Source: an uncultured Lachnospiraceae bacterium (lineage in GTDB: Bacteria > Bacillota > Clostridia > Lachnospirales > Lachnospiraceae). Taken from it: a DNA stretch of 64,000 nt. A program made the translations under genes and the position numbers. Positions 1 to 8,510 of the stretch are shown one piece after another. Location of the stretch: NCBI GenBank assembly GCA_902789735.1, contig CADAOZ010000001.1:1-64000 (forward strand), read 5' to 3'. Below the pieces are notes generated by a model. The model did not search any database. It was given only the letters and a program-made list of their open reading frames with translations, and had not been told where the DNA came from. Every line of letters starts with the position of its first letter. Position 1 is the first letter of the stretch.

Positions 1-1
1 A

Positions 2-700
2 ACTTTCGAGGCATGGGAGATTTGGAACGAATTAGCCGACTATGTCAACAGTGAGATCGCTTTTGCGCAGACGAGCTCCATTTCCCCGATCAACGTGACC
101 TATGAATATGTTCCTTGCACAGGCATGGACAACTTGCGAGAAAGCCTTACTTCCCTACGGAAGCGCTTTGAAATTTATATGGAATGGCAGCAGAGGATGA
201 GTCAGGCTTCTAGCTATTCTGTTGATTTGCAGGATGGCAGGAACGTGATCACCTGTGACATTACACATGACGGCTATCTTGATAGCATTACCGTGGATTA
301 TGCAGCCATTGAGGAGGATCATCAGGCGTTTCTTACCATAGATGCCAGAGATAATTTCGGCTTATTCCTCTGGGAGGATTTTCTGGCGTTGCCTCATCAG
401 GGATGGGGAAAGTATTATATTATCAAGCAGCAGGGTCTCGTTTATCTTATGAGATATTGCCCGATCGAGAATTCGCAGGGAACCATGTATGGATATTATA
501 AGGTCTTTTGGCTGAACCAGAAGGGAGAAGAGCAAATCTTAGAGGAAAGAACCATAAATTCTGAGACGGCGAAGGACTATGAGAAGGAAGCGGCAGAGTT
601 TCAGGAAGCAATCAATTCCTACCTGGGGACGCGGTCAGAGCTCTTGGCAAGCACCTGGGATGGAGAGCTGACCCTTCGAAAGAAACCCGCGAATTGGTAA
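2..700 (+). CDS. hypothetical protein, 5'-truncated by window edge
   Basis: The reading frame is open back to base 2, so the start lies outside the window; the GTG at 95 is internal and has no convincing ribosome site. About 232 residues are visible. The sequence is mixed alpha/beta with many aromatics (GLFLWEDFLALPHQGW, MYGYYKVFWLN) and no membrane segment in the visible part. The look is of a C-terminal extracytoplasmic sensory or lipoprotein-type domain, but I do not recognise the family. It ends shortly before a tRNA gene that has its own promoter. Confidence 0.75.
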   Translation, partial: TFEAWEIWNELADYVNSEIAFAQTSSISPINVTYEYVPCTGMDNLRESLTSLRKRFEIYMEWQQRMSQASSYSVDLQDGRNVITCDITHDGYLDSITVDYAAIEEDHQAFLTIDARDNFGLFLWEDFLALPHQGWGKYYIIKQQGLVYLMRYCPIENSQGTMYGYYKVFWLNQKGEEQILEERTINSETAKDYEKEAAEFQEAINSYLGTRSELLASTWDGELTLRKKPANW

Positions 701-737
701 GGGACGAATAAGAAATTAAAAAATTTGTTTCAAGGTA

Positions 738-766
738 TTGACATTTGGACTGAAGCAAGGTAAAAT
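738..766 (+). promoter_or_regulatory. sigma-A-type promoter of tRNA-Phe
   Basis: TTGACA (738-743) and TAAAAT (761-766) are separated by exactly 17 bases. The tRNA begins about 60 bases downstream, leaving a short 5' leader to be processed. Confidence 0.85.
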
Positions 767-825
767 ACCCTTGTTGTGACACAGAAAACCGTATCTACAG
801 TGTCATGCGAGCTTCAAGTCCGATT

Positions 826-898
<73 letters not shown>

Positions 899-942
899 CT
901 TAAATGCCTTATTTGTTTTTCCTATAATAAACGGACAGTTTT

Positions 943-982
943 CCTGAAAGAATGCACTTAGAAGCAGCTTTCAGGTTTTTTT
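943..982 (+). terminator. intrinsic terminator of tRNA-Phe
   Basis: CCTGAAAG (943-950) pairs with CTTTCAGG (968-975) across a 17-base loop and is followed by a run of seven T. Confidence 0.75.
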
Positions 983-1034
983 ACGCCCTTTTTCTGTCAC
1001 TGACCACCGCCGACAGCCGCGATGAATCACAAGT

Positions 1035-1115
1035 CAGGTGAACCAGAAGTCTCAGGTGAACCAGAAGTCTGACGCCCGGTTCATGTGACGCCCGGTTCAC
1101 ATGACGCTGGTTCAC
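1035..1115. repeat. cluster of TGAACC...GGTTCA palindromic repeats (family A)
   Basis: Several partial and one complete unit of a dispersed 27-28-bp repeat. The complete unit at 1057-1083 starts TGAACCAGAAGTC, ends GACGCCCGGTTCA, and has terminal inverted repeats TGAACC/GGTTCA. A partial unit precedes it (1039 onward) and two partial GACGC(CC)GGTTCAC units follow. Other copies lie at 7621-7681, 56609-56669, 56715-56741 and 58154-58215. No coding sequence is affected here. Confidence 0.85.
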
Positions 1116-1152
1116 GAAAAAACAGCCCCGGATTGTATAATCCGGGGCTGTT
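1116..1152 (-). terminator. intrinsic terminator of the acidic lipoprotein gene
   Basis: A perfect 14-bp stem (1121-1134 with 1139-1152) with a 4-base loop. On the minus strand it is followed by six T (1122-1117). It lies just after the stop codon at 1167. Confidence 0.9.
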
Positions 1153-1166
1153 GAATAATATCATTA

Positions 1167-2411
1167 TTATTGCTGCAGGTTGTCGATGGTCCAGTTATTG
1201 ATCTTGTTATCTTCTCCGAAATAGATGGTAAAAATCAAATCCATGCCGTTTATGGAATAGCTGTAGACGGCTGCATTGACAGGCTCCGAAGGATCGATTT
1301 CAGAAGCTTCGGGAGTCCAGCCCTGAGCTTCCAGGAAGGTACCCAGGCTGTTGTAATCTTCTCCCAGAAGAGAACTGCCTGCAGTCACATTGACGATGTT
1401 GGGAAGTATATTACCGTCATTGGAGATGTAAATGCGTGATCCGCTGTAGGAGAATTCAATGTGCAGGGAATCCTTTTCAAAAGCTTTTACGTCTTCATAT
1501 TCTCCCAGCATCCGCGGCTCTGCTTCATACATATCCAGAAGGCCGACCAGACTCTCAACAGACTCTATAGAGCTGATATAGGATAGTATATCGTAAACAG
1601 GCTCTTCCGGAGTGTCTTCCGGCATGACCTGTACTTCGCCCAGGGAAGCATCCTCCGTGGCAGCTTCTTTTACAGGTTCTTTTTCGGCGTCCGCTATTTC
1701 TTCCGGATCTGCTGCTTCAGTGCCGTCTTCCGCTATATCATCTGTTATTTCTCCGGCGGAATCCTCTCCGGTATAGTCCTCCTCGATGTAATCCTCTTCA
1801 TCGGCAGTCTCATATTCAGCAGAAGAGTCAGAATCGTAATATTCCCGGCCTTCTATGTCCTCCTCTGTATCATCATACTCTTCGTCTTCCTGCCAGTCTG
1901 TATCGTCCGGATCGTTGTATGCCTCATCCGAATCGTCTGTATCCGGATCGGTTATATCTGCATCGTCTTTTTCTTTTTTATCTTTATCAGAGGGGTCTGG
2001 TCTTGCAGCTTCAATCTTTTCTCCGGAAGAGGGCCTTTTCTTATTTTCTGTCTTATTATCTTCTTTATTATCTGTCTTCGTTTTTTCATCACCGGAAGAT
2101 GTATCGGAGTCATCTTTTTCCTGACCGGTTTTGTCTTTTGTAGAAGCAGCCGCTGCTTTTTCTTCCTCCGGGGCCTTTTTCTTACCGGCTCCGGCCTCCG
2201 AATTGGATTCTGCCGGCGCGGGACCGCCACCATCCACATCATTATCCTCATAAGAATAAGAGGGAGTCTGCTCCTCCCCCGTCTCATGGGTGTTCTGATT
2301 ATTGGGCTGATCACTCACATGCGGAGATGCGCAGCCCTGTGTCATGCCGGCTGCCAGAATAAGTGATAAGACTCCGCATACCAGTTTGTCCCGGTTTATA
2401 TTTCTTTTCAT
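1167..2411 (-). CDS. acidic, low-complexity lipoprotein
   Basis: The protein has 414 residues. The N-terminus has basic residues, a hydrophobic stretch (residues 10-23) and a Cys at 27 in MTQGC, so it looks like a lipoprotein signal with an imperfect lipobox. Residues about 30-270 are extremely rich in Asp, Glu, Lys, Ser and Thr (many DD, EE and DSD clusters) and are surely disordered, a likely spacer through the cell wall. Residues about 275-414 look like a compact mixed alpha/beta domain (aromatic-rich, ending NWTIDNLQQ). No catalytic motif is seen. Single-gene unit with its own terminator; function unknown. Anchoring is inferred. Confidence 0.85.
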   Translation of the reverse strand: MKRNINRDKLVCGVLSLILAAGMTQGCASPHVSDQPNNQNTHETGEEQTPSYSYEDNDVDGGGPAPAESNSEAGAGKKKAPEEEKAAAASTKDKTGQEKDDSDTSSGDEKTKTDNKEDNKTENKKRPSSGEKIEAARPDPSDKDKKEKDDADITDPDTDDSDEAYNDPDDTDWQEDEEYDDTEEDIEGREYYDSDSSAEYETADEEDYIEEDYTGEDSAGEITDDIAEDGTEAADPEEIADAEKEPVKEAATEDASLGEVQVMPEDTPEEPVYDILSYISSIESVESLVGLLDMYEAEPRMLGEYEDVKAFEKDSLHIEFSYSGSRIYISNDGNILPNIVNVTAGSSLLGEDYNSLGTFLEAQGWTPEASEIDPSEPVNAAVYSYSINGMDLIFTIYFGEDNKINNWTIDNLQQ

Positions 2412-2761
2412 TGTTTCACCTCATTCGTGAAGTAATCAACAGGCTCCTGATTGAAACGACAGAAAAAAATATATACATCTATGATAACATAAGAGTGAAT
2501 TTTTACATATATAGAAACGCTGTATTTGACCTGTCAAAAACTGAAAAATGTGCAAAAACATACGTAAAATATATGTGCATTATGACTTATACAAATGATT
2601 AGTGCGTCAAAACTTCTGACCGGAAAATGCAGGTTCGGTATTTTTTGATAGGGATAATTAGAGTAAAATAGGGATAGGATGAAATACAGCCTGTTTTTTG
2701 CTGCATATAAAATCCGGATCCATGGCGGTCCGGAGTTGATCGATAAAACGGGAGAGAGAAA
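2412..2761. other. divergent intergenic region, AT-rich
   Basis: This 350-base gap separates the minus-strand lipoprotein gene from the plus-strand hydrolase. It is strongly AT-rich and must hold both promoters, but no pair of -35 and -10 boxes stands out enough to call. No gene is seen; the overlapping 79-codon frame lacks coding character. Confidence 0.6.
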
Positions 2762-3826
2762 ATGGATCAGAAAAGGGAACAGGGACGCAAACTTTCGCTG
2801 AAAGAAATGGTAGGAACAGGGGGAAGAGAACCCCTGAGAAAACTTGTCAATGATAAGATGAAATCAAAAACACAGATGGAACCGTCGGTCCGGTTTCTGA
2901 CACATGACGATGGTTTTTACGGCGCTTTTTATGAACCTGAAACATCTGCTTTTCCCGGCAAAGCCATGGTCATTTGCTCAGGTAATGAAGGGAGTTTTTC
3001 TCATGCTCAGGCCGTAGCAGAGAAATTCTGTATGGAAGGTATGCCGGCGCTTGCTCTCGGTTATTGGAATACAGAGGGAACGCCTGATGATGCCTGTATG
3101 ATTCCCGTGGAATATATGCAGAGTGCCTGCAGATGGCTGATCCGTCAGAAAGGTCTGCAGCCAGGTGTCTGGGGCATGTCTCTGGGAGCGGAATATGCCC
3201 TGCTCTGTGCCAGCCTGCTGCCGGAGATCGGCTGTGTCATTGCTGCCAGTCCTGTCCATATCCTGGCCAATTCCCTCAGCTTCAAGAGAGCTGTGCATTT
3301 GACGGACAGAGCTCCTTTCACGTATAAGGGAATTGCGGTACCTTATCTTGCAATCAATAAAAAAGAGGCCGGCAAGTATTCATCAAGAATGCTGCGCAGC
3401 CTGCTTCTGAAACGGGAGCCGGACACAACGTTTTATTATAAGGAAATCTTCAAAAATCCCGGTCATCCGGAAGCGGAGATTATGGTAGAAAATATTCAGG
3501 GCCCCATCCTGCTGCTGTCGGGCGGCCGGGATGTCATCGCGCCCTCCAAATGGATCTGCAGGCAGATCATGAATCGTCTTCATAAGAACAACTTCGCATA
3601 TGCCTACAGCCACCATAATTATGAAATCCTCAGCAACTATGTAACGCCGGCGAGGCCGGTATCAGCTTCCATGTTCCGAATCGAAAGGACCAACCGTGCG
3701 GACTGTGACGCCAGCCGGGAGAACTGCTGGAAAGATATCATGGCTTTTGTGCGAAACCGCTGGACAGACCAGCCGGCTGAAGAGGGGACCGGTCCGGCGG
3801 AGGATACGGGCACTGACGAAGAATGA
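2762..3826 (+). CDS. BAAT-type acyl hydrolase/acyltransferase (alpha/beta hydrolase)
   Basis: The protein has 354 residues, is cytoplasmic, and has an alpha/beta-hydrolase core from about residue 60. The nucleophile elbow is GMSLG with Ser140. The likely acid is Asp257 in GGRDVIAPS and the likely base a His in SHHNYE (284-285). The elbow setting and the fold order match the C-terminal domain of bile-acid-CoA:amino acid N-acyltransferase/acyl-CoA thioesterase proteins. The usual N-terminal thioesterase domain is missing, as in many bacterial members. GAGAGAGAAA precedes the ATG. The C-terminus is an acidic tail. Substrate unknown; an acyl-CoA or amide ligand is an inference. Confidence 0.8.
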   Translation: MDQKREQGRKLSLKEMVGTGGREPLRKLVNDKMKSKTQMEPSVRFLTHDDGFYGAFYEPETSAFPGKAMVICSGNEGSFSHAQAVAEKFCMEGMPALALGYWNTEGTPDDACMIPVEYMQSACRWLIRQKGLQPGVWGMSLGAEYALLCASLLPEIGCVIAASPVHILANSLSFKRAVHLTDRAPFTYKGIAVPYLAINKKEAGKYSSRMLRSLLLKREPDTTFYYKEIFKNPGHPEAEIMVENIQGPILLLSGGRDVIAPSKWICRQIMNRLHKNNFAYAYSHHNYEILSNYVTPARPVSASMFRIERTNRADCDASRENCWKDIMAFVRNRWTDQPAEEGTGPAEDTGTDEE

Positions 3827-3870
3827 TTGATATTTTGAAATATTGAAATATTGAAATTTTGATATTTTGA

Positions 3871-3916
3871 AACGCCGACAGACTGCTCACGCAGCCTGTC
3901 GGCGTTATTTTTTTTT
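3871..3916 (+). terminator. intrinsic terminator
   Basis: AACGCCGACAG (3871-3881) pairs with CTGTCGGCGTT (3896-3906), followed by a nearly pure T tract to 3916. Just upstream, 3832-3870 is an AT-rich run of degenerate TTGAAATAT units. The converging minus-strand gene stops at 3943; reading from that side the T tail is poor. Confidence 0.85.
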
Positions 3917-3942
3917 ATTTCCTCTGTAATAATGCAACTATT

Positions 3943-5697
3943 TTACTTTGCCGGATAAGCGAAGCTTTCTCCGTCCGTCAGGATTGTGATGGTATCTCCT
4001 TCGCTGACCAGCATCATTTCAATAACATTCTCATATCTGGCTGAGTAAATCGTGTTGTTCTCATCGGAAATATACAGATAGGTATTTCCGTTTTTGACAA
4101 TCTCAACCATGCGTTTCACAGGGATGGTCTTTTTCTCCCAGCCTTCGGTATTAACAGGGTCTGTTCCGGTGACAGTGCTCTGATCGGAGTTGGCTTCTTC
4201 GCCGGAGATATCTCCCTTCATCAGGGCTTTGTAGCGGGCGATACAGTCTGCCTGCTTGGGCGCAGTGGCTACAATATTATATTGTTCAACATTGACGCAG
4301 GCATACATTTTGACCAGGCCTGCGTTATCTTTGAGGACCATGATGTAGGTCGGCGTTCCGTCGATCAGAATCAGGGACGGGAAGCTGGCGCTGTAGCGTT
4401 TTTCCTGGACTTCACCCTGTGCCGCGCTCATGGCGGAAAACTCGTCCGCACCGGAGCAGCTGATGTAACGGGTCTCTCCGGTCCGTTCATTGCTCATGAT
4501 AAAGCCAATATTGGAGCTGTCTCCATTGACAGACGTGACGCCGGTATAAATCCAGATATCGGTGCCTTTGGCGATATAGCCGAAATCTGCGGTTCCTACC
4601 GAATCATCATCCCCGCTCATGGTAGTGACCCTGCGGCAGTCCTTCTGGCCGATGATCGAGTTGAAATAGCCCTGTCCAAGCTGGGCATGATTGTTATATT
4701 GTTCGCAGATCAGATCGCCGGGGAAGATGACATCTGCCCAGTCAGGGATTTCCGAAATACTGCATTTCTGCATTTCTCCGGTCACGGGATCGACCAGAAT
4801 GGCGCCGATAACTCTGGTACCGCCGAAAAGGAAAATGGAATGCTCATAGACGGAGGCGATATACCAGGGCTTTCCTTCATCGTCTATCTCAAAATGGGGC
4901 ATGTCGAACATGGCGGTTCTGTAGCGCATATGGATCCGACGGTTAAGGTTGTCATTGAAATAAGCGCCCGGCACATAGGTCATGCCGTTTTCCAGTTTCA
5001 CATAGCTGGCGGACATGGAGACAGGGTCGACTTTGACATAACCAGGGATACCATGGTCCCGGTTCGCGTACCACTTAAAGAATCCGGCATAGCTCAGAGG
5101 AGCGACTTTAAGAGGCTTTCCCCTGTCGTTGACCTGGACATAATCTCCGGAATAGATGTCATACTGGGATACAACATCGCTCAGGGAGCCGATTTCTCTG
5201 TCGCCCAGGCGGGAAGCGGAGGCAGTGTCCATCAGGGCTATCGATCCGGTATTTTCCACAGAGGGGATATCTTCCGTGCTGCCTTCTTCTACGGTCAGGA
5301 TGCTGCTGTAGGCTCTGGCATGGAAGAACTTGCCCGACAGGAAATTACAAAGGAACATCAGTACCACAATGACTCCGATGGCCCGGAGCAGGTATCGATG
5401 CATACGGCTGCCGGGGTCTTTCTGCCGGTCATTCCGTTTTACGGGGGGCTGTTCCTGTTTTATGAATACAATCCGGCCGTTTACGATTTGAAAAGGGATA
5501 TTACGGGGACCGCTGCCCGCTCCCCTGGAAACCTGTAAGGGGATGCCGGCCAGATAACCGGCCAGCAGGATCACAATAATGTAGGTCCAGAAGGATCCCG
5601 ACTGCAGATTCCAGGCAGGCAGCAGCAGATAGTCCAGAACGGCTGCTGCCACGACCATGACCAGAATGGGGATATATATACTTTTATACTTCTTCAT
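3943..5697 (-). CDS. membrane protein with large extracytoplasmic domain
   Basis: The protein has 584 residues. Three hydrophobic segments are visible (about 8-26, 36-53 and 105-123), and a basic linker lies between the second and third. The remaining roughly 450 residues, after the third segment, lack membrane helices and carry beta-rich repeats such as YISCSGADEF and NTYLYISDENNTIYSARYEN. This topology puts a large domain outside the cell. I do not recognise the family and see no catalytic motif. Single gene; the start is the ATG right behind AGGAATCTAAACA. Confidence 0.8.
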   Translation of the reverse strand: MKKYKSIYIPILVMVVAAAVLDYLLLPAWNLQSGSFWTYIIVILLAGYLAGIPLQVSRGAGSGPRNIPFQIVNGRIVFIKQEQPPVKRNDRQKDPGSRMHRYLLRAIGVIVVLMFLCNFLSGKFFHARAYSSILTVEEGSTEDIPSVENTGSIALMDTASASRLGDREIGSLSDVVSQYDIYSGDYVQVNDRGKPLKVAPLSYAGFFKWYANRDHGIPGYVKVDPVSMSASYVKLENGMTYVPGAYFNDNLNRRIHMRYRTAMFDMPHFEIDDEGKPWYIASVYEHSIFLFGGTRVIGAILVDPVTGEMQKCSISEIPDWADVIFPGDLICEQYNNHAQLGQGYFNSIIGQKDCRRVTTMSGDDDSVGTADFGYIAKGTDIWIYTGVTSVNGDSSNIGFIMSNERTGETRYISCSGADEFSAMSAAQGEVQEKRYSASFPSLILIDGTPTYIMVLKDNAGLVKMYACVNVEQYNIVATAPKQADCIARYKALMKGDISGEEANSDQSTVTGTDPVNTEGWEKKTIPVKRMVEIVKNGNTYLYISDENNTIYSARYENVIEMMLVSEGDTITILTDGESFAYPAK

Positions 5698-5803
5698 TGT
5701 TTAGATTCCTCCATATAAACGGGATAGCGAATTATATTGTAACAATGTTCTGTCTTTGTTCCTTTCATTAGGATAACAACAGACAGAACTTTTTTCAATG
5801 GCG

Positions 5804-5949
5804 CCGGCACCCCATGGCGTCCGGCACCCCATGGCGTCCGGCACCCCAGAGGTACCGGCACCCCAGAGGTACCGGGCGCCTGATTAACAAGCCGGCACCC
5901 CAGAGGTACCGGCACCCCAGAGGTACCGGACACTCCCCTGATTAACAAG
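5804..5949. repeat. 17-bp tandem repeat array (family B)
   Basis: Six 17-bp units beginning CCGGCACCCC start at 5804, 5821, 5838, 5855, 5892 and 5909. The first two end ATGGCGT, the others AGAGGTA. They are broken by two longer units that end CTGATTAACAAG (5872-5891 and 5926-5949). A decayed relative lies at 52468-52527. The array sits in the 348-base gap between two divergent genes; the minus frame through it (GTSGVPVPLG repeats) is not a gene. Confidence 0.9.
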
Positions 5950-6045
5950 CAAGGCAGAGCAAAAAGCATCGGACCCGCTATACTGATAGCGGGAAGGTTA
6001 TAACTGTTTCTGCCGGGATACCGGCCTTAATTCGCGGAGGGTCAA

Positions 6046-7617
6046 ATGAAAAAGAAGGCAATGATTTTCCGGGGAAGGCTCCTTGGAGATCTGAAGGGAT
6101 TTGAAGATAATACTGTATTTACCCTGGAGGATGGTTCCTGGTGGCTGCAGGTCGACGGGTTCAGCCGGCAGGCAGAGGCTGCGGCACCGGAAGCGGAGCT
6201 GTGGCAGGACAGCTCCGGTTATTTCCTGCGGATCCTGGACAGCCAGGTCAGGGTAAGGCCCCTGACGAACGCGTTCCGGGACCGTATTGAGGGAGACTTT
6301 ACCGGCTGGGAGGACAACAGGCAGTATAAGCTTGCCTGCGGCAGAACGTTCCGGCAGGCCTGCTTTGGCTTTGAGTATGCTTATGCGGAATCCCCGGAAG
6401 CGGTGGTGGCGGATCTGGACGGAGTGACCATGATGTTCGTCTGCGGGACCGCTATGGAGGTAAAGGAATGCGGTCTGACCGGAGATCATCTGTGTCCGGC
6501 AGACGGAACGGATTCTAAAAGCATGACCCGGCCGGAATCTCGGGAAAGCACGAAGAACTGGCTGCGCCCTGCGGAGATGGATGGCGCCCGTAAAGAGAGG
6601 TATTTGAAAGAGCCGGAAAATTCTGTAAGCAGGCTCCAGCCCGCGGGAAGCAATTTTCCGAATGATGTACCTGCCCCCCGGACGGAGAGCGCAGACGGAC
6701 CGATGGCTGGCCTCAGACCGGTTCGGACGGATGAATTTGGGTTTCCGCTGGAACCCGTTCAGGAGGATCCCTCAGGGCAGGCTTCGGATGCTCCTGCAGT
6801 CAGTCCGGTCAGTGACTGGCTTATAGCCGGCAGGGACCTTTCTGCAAAGGAAGACGAGGCAGCAGTACCTGCCGTCAAAAGAAAAAGATTCCGCAGTCCT
6901 GCCCGCTATGAGAAGCTGGAAAGGGATTTGGCGTCGGATTTGAAAAGTGAAAAGACTGCTTCCGGAGATGACATGCAAGATCCTGATGCGACGGATCATA
7001 ACCGCAAAGGAGCGGGCGTATTAAGTATTATGCTGGTCCTGCTGCTGATTCTGGCGGTAGGAGTTCCCGTCGCGGTCTTTGGCGGCGTCGGCGCTTACAA
7101 ATATGCCAAAGACGCGGATCAGATCACACTGGGGCTTTCGCAGGAAGCTGTATACGATATGAAATATACGGAGGTAGAGGAGGCCCTGCGTAAAGCCGGT
7201 TTCTCCAATATCGAGACTAACAATATTCCGGATCTGGACATCTCTCAGGCAGACCGGGAGAACAAGGTAGGCAGCCTGGTGATCAATAACTCGGAGGAGT
7301 ATTCGGAGGATTCACGATTCCCCTCTTACGTCGCCATCGTAATCAATTATCATACTCTGCGGCAGATCAGTCCTTCCATGTCAGCTAAAGACGCCAAAGG
7401 TGGCAACTATGAGGAAATCGCCCGGCAGCTGGAATCCGATGGTTTTGTCAATATCCGGTATGAAGTCATCGAAGACCTGGTCACAGGATGGCTGGTCAAA
7501 GACGGTCAGGTCGAGGAAGTGATCATCAACGACGAAAAGGACTTCAAAGCGGATTCTGCATACCGCCAGGATGTGGATGTAGTGATCCGCTATCATACAT
7601 TCGGTAATTTCTTCTGA
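6046..7617 (+). CDS. single-pass membrane protein with duplicated SH3-like N-domain and PASTA-like C-domain
   Basis: The protein has 523 residues and a good ribosome site (GGAGG, 6 bases before ATG). Residues 1-150 hold an internal duplication: GDLKGFEDNTVFTLEDG at about 14-30 matches GDFTGWEDNRQYKLACG at about 85-101, suggesting two small beta-barrel units. Residues 150-325 are low complexity. One membrane helix lies near 327-350. Residues 355-523 hold two repeats with the pattern (A)xxLxxxGFxNI...VIxYHT, close in look to PASTA-type units. The topology is a cytoplasmic N-terminus and external C-terminus. Function unknown; an envelope-linked sensor or scaffold is an inference. Confidence 0.8.
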   Translation: MKKKAMIFRGRLLGDLKGFEDNTVFTLEDGSWWLQVDGFSRQAEAAAPEAELWQDSSGYFLRILDSQVRVRPLTNAFRDRIEGDFTGWEDNRQYKLACGRTFRQACFGFEYAYAESPEAVVADLDGVTMMFVCGTAMEVKECGLTGDHLCPADGTDSKSMTRPESRESTKNWLRPAEMDGARKERYLKEPENSVSRLQPAGSNFPNDVPAPRTESADGPMAGLRPVRTDEFGFPLEPVQEDPSGQASDAPAVSPVSDWLIAGRDLSAKEDEAAVPAVKRKRFRSPARYEKLERDLASDLKSEKTASGDDMQDPDATDHNRKGAGVLSIMLVLLLILAVGVPVAVFGGVGAYKYAKDADQITLGLSQEAVYDMKYTEVEEALRKAGFSNIETNNIPDLDISQADRENKVGSLVINNSEEYSEDSRFPSYVAIVINYHTLRQISPSMSAKDAKGGNYEEIARQLESDGFVNIRYEVIEDLVTGWLVKDGQVEEVIINDEKDFKADSAYRQDVDVVIRYHTFGNFF

Positions 7618-7620
7618 TAA

Positions 7621-7681
7621 TGAACCGGGCGTCAGACTCCTGGTCCACATGCATGAACCGGGCGTCAGACTACCTGGTTCA
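7621..7681. repeat. two family A palindromic repeats, inverted orientation
   Basis: Units at 7621-7647 and 7654-7681 begin TGAACCGGGCGTCAGACT and end CTGGTCCA or CTGGTTCA. They are the reverse complement of the copies near 1.06 kb and 58.2 kb. They start directly after the two stop codons (TGA TAA) of the upstream gene. Confidence 0.9.
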
Positions 7682-7853
7682 CCCTGATTGTCGGTCCCTC
7701 TTTCACTAAATCTCTGTCTGTGTTACTATGGAAGTACAAAAAACAGCAAAAAAAACTCTTCTGCGCATGGTATATGATGAATGCAACAAATAAAACAACT
7801 AAAAAAACGTTTAAGTAAATCGGAATAGATCAGAATACCTGAGGAGGAGAATT

Positions 7854-8210
7854 ATGAAACGCAGATTATTGACTTCCATTTTAATAATGACTATAACCCT
7901 TGCGGGGACCGGCGGTGTAATTGTATCGGCAGCGGAAGTACCGGATACGGCTGCTGTTTTCGCAACAGAAGCAGAGACCACAGAAGAAGTAAAAGAAGCG
8001 GAGGATAAGGAAAAAGTGAAAGAGGATAAAGCAGCGGAAGAGAAGAAGGAAGCCGTTGAGGATGGCATGACATCCGCCGAAGAAAAAGCGGACGAAACAC
8101 AGCAGACGCCCAAAGTCAAAGTGGCAGAAAATGGACAGGTAAAATACGAGAATCTCTACTCGCTTGGTACGGAAGGCGTAGTACTGCAGGAACTGCCTCC
8201 CCTGTATTGA
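7854..8210 (+). CDS. small secreted acidic protein
   Basis: The protein has 118 residues with a classical signal peptide (MKRRLLTS, hydrophobic core, cleavage likely after VSAA near residue 26). The mature part is a Glu/Lys/Ala-rich, probably helical or disordered segment, then a short C-terminal motif (YENLYSLGTEGVVLQELPPLY pattern, residues 98-118). A strong GGAGGAG site precedes the ATG and a terminator follows, so it is a single-gene unit. No family recognised. Confidence 0.8.
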   Translation: MKRRLLTSILIMTITLAGTGGVIVSAAEVPDTAAVFATEAETTEEVKEAEDKEKVKEDKAAEEKKEAVEDGMTSAEEKADETQQTPKVKVAENGQVKYENLYSLGTEGVVLQELPPLY

Positions 8211-8236
8211 TTTAAAATATGGAACCAGAACACAGC

Positions 8237-8273
8237 AGCGGAAGCTCCGAAAGGGCTTCCGCTCTTCTTTTTT
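8237..8273 (+). terminator. intrinsic terminator
   Basis: AGCGGAAGC (8237-8245) pairs with GCTTCCGCT (8255-8263), followed by CTTCTTTTTT. Confidence 0.9.
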
Positions 8274-8407
8274 GGAAAAGGAATCCGGCCTGCGTGTTCC
8301 GGAAAGCCGGAAAGCATCATCCGGATCCATGCCGAGGACGGTATGTAAAACAGGTCTGAAATCTAAAAATGTTTATAAAGTATATAATGCAGCTGATGCA
8401 GGCATTT

Positions 8408-8455
8408 CAGTCTGTGCTTCCGGTTCCGGTGACCGGGAGCGCAGGCTGTTTTTTT
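8408..8455 (+). terminator. strong terminator-like hairpin in the feo upstream region
   Basis: A 16-bp stem (CAGTCTGTGCTTCCGG with CCGGGAGCGCAGGCTG, four G-U pairs) is followed by seven T. No gene lies between it and the previous terminator at 8273. A TATAAT at 8383-8388 stands about 20 bases before it but has no good -35, so a short RNA of about 55-60 bases is possible but unproven. Confidence 0.7.
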
Positions 8456-8510
8456 GTCATTTTTTGCTGTAACAGGCCTGAAATCCGGATGATTTTTGGT
8501 TAATTAAAAC

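Noticed and set aside
5804..5949. CRISPR array
   Set aside because: The units are 17 bp and directly adjacent without unique spacers; the two longer units are junction variants. No cas genes are present.
5694..5969. 91-codon minus-strand frame of GTSGVPVPLG repeats
   Set aside because: It is only the translation of the 17-bp repeat array and overlaps the start of the real minus-strand gene.
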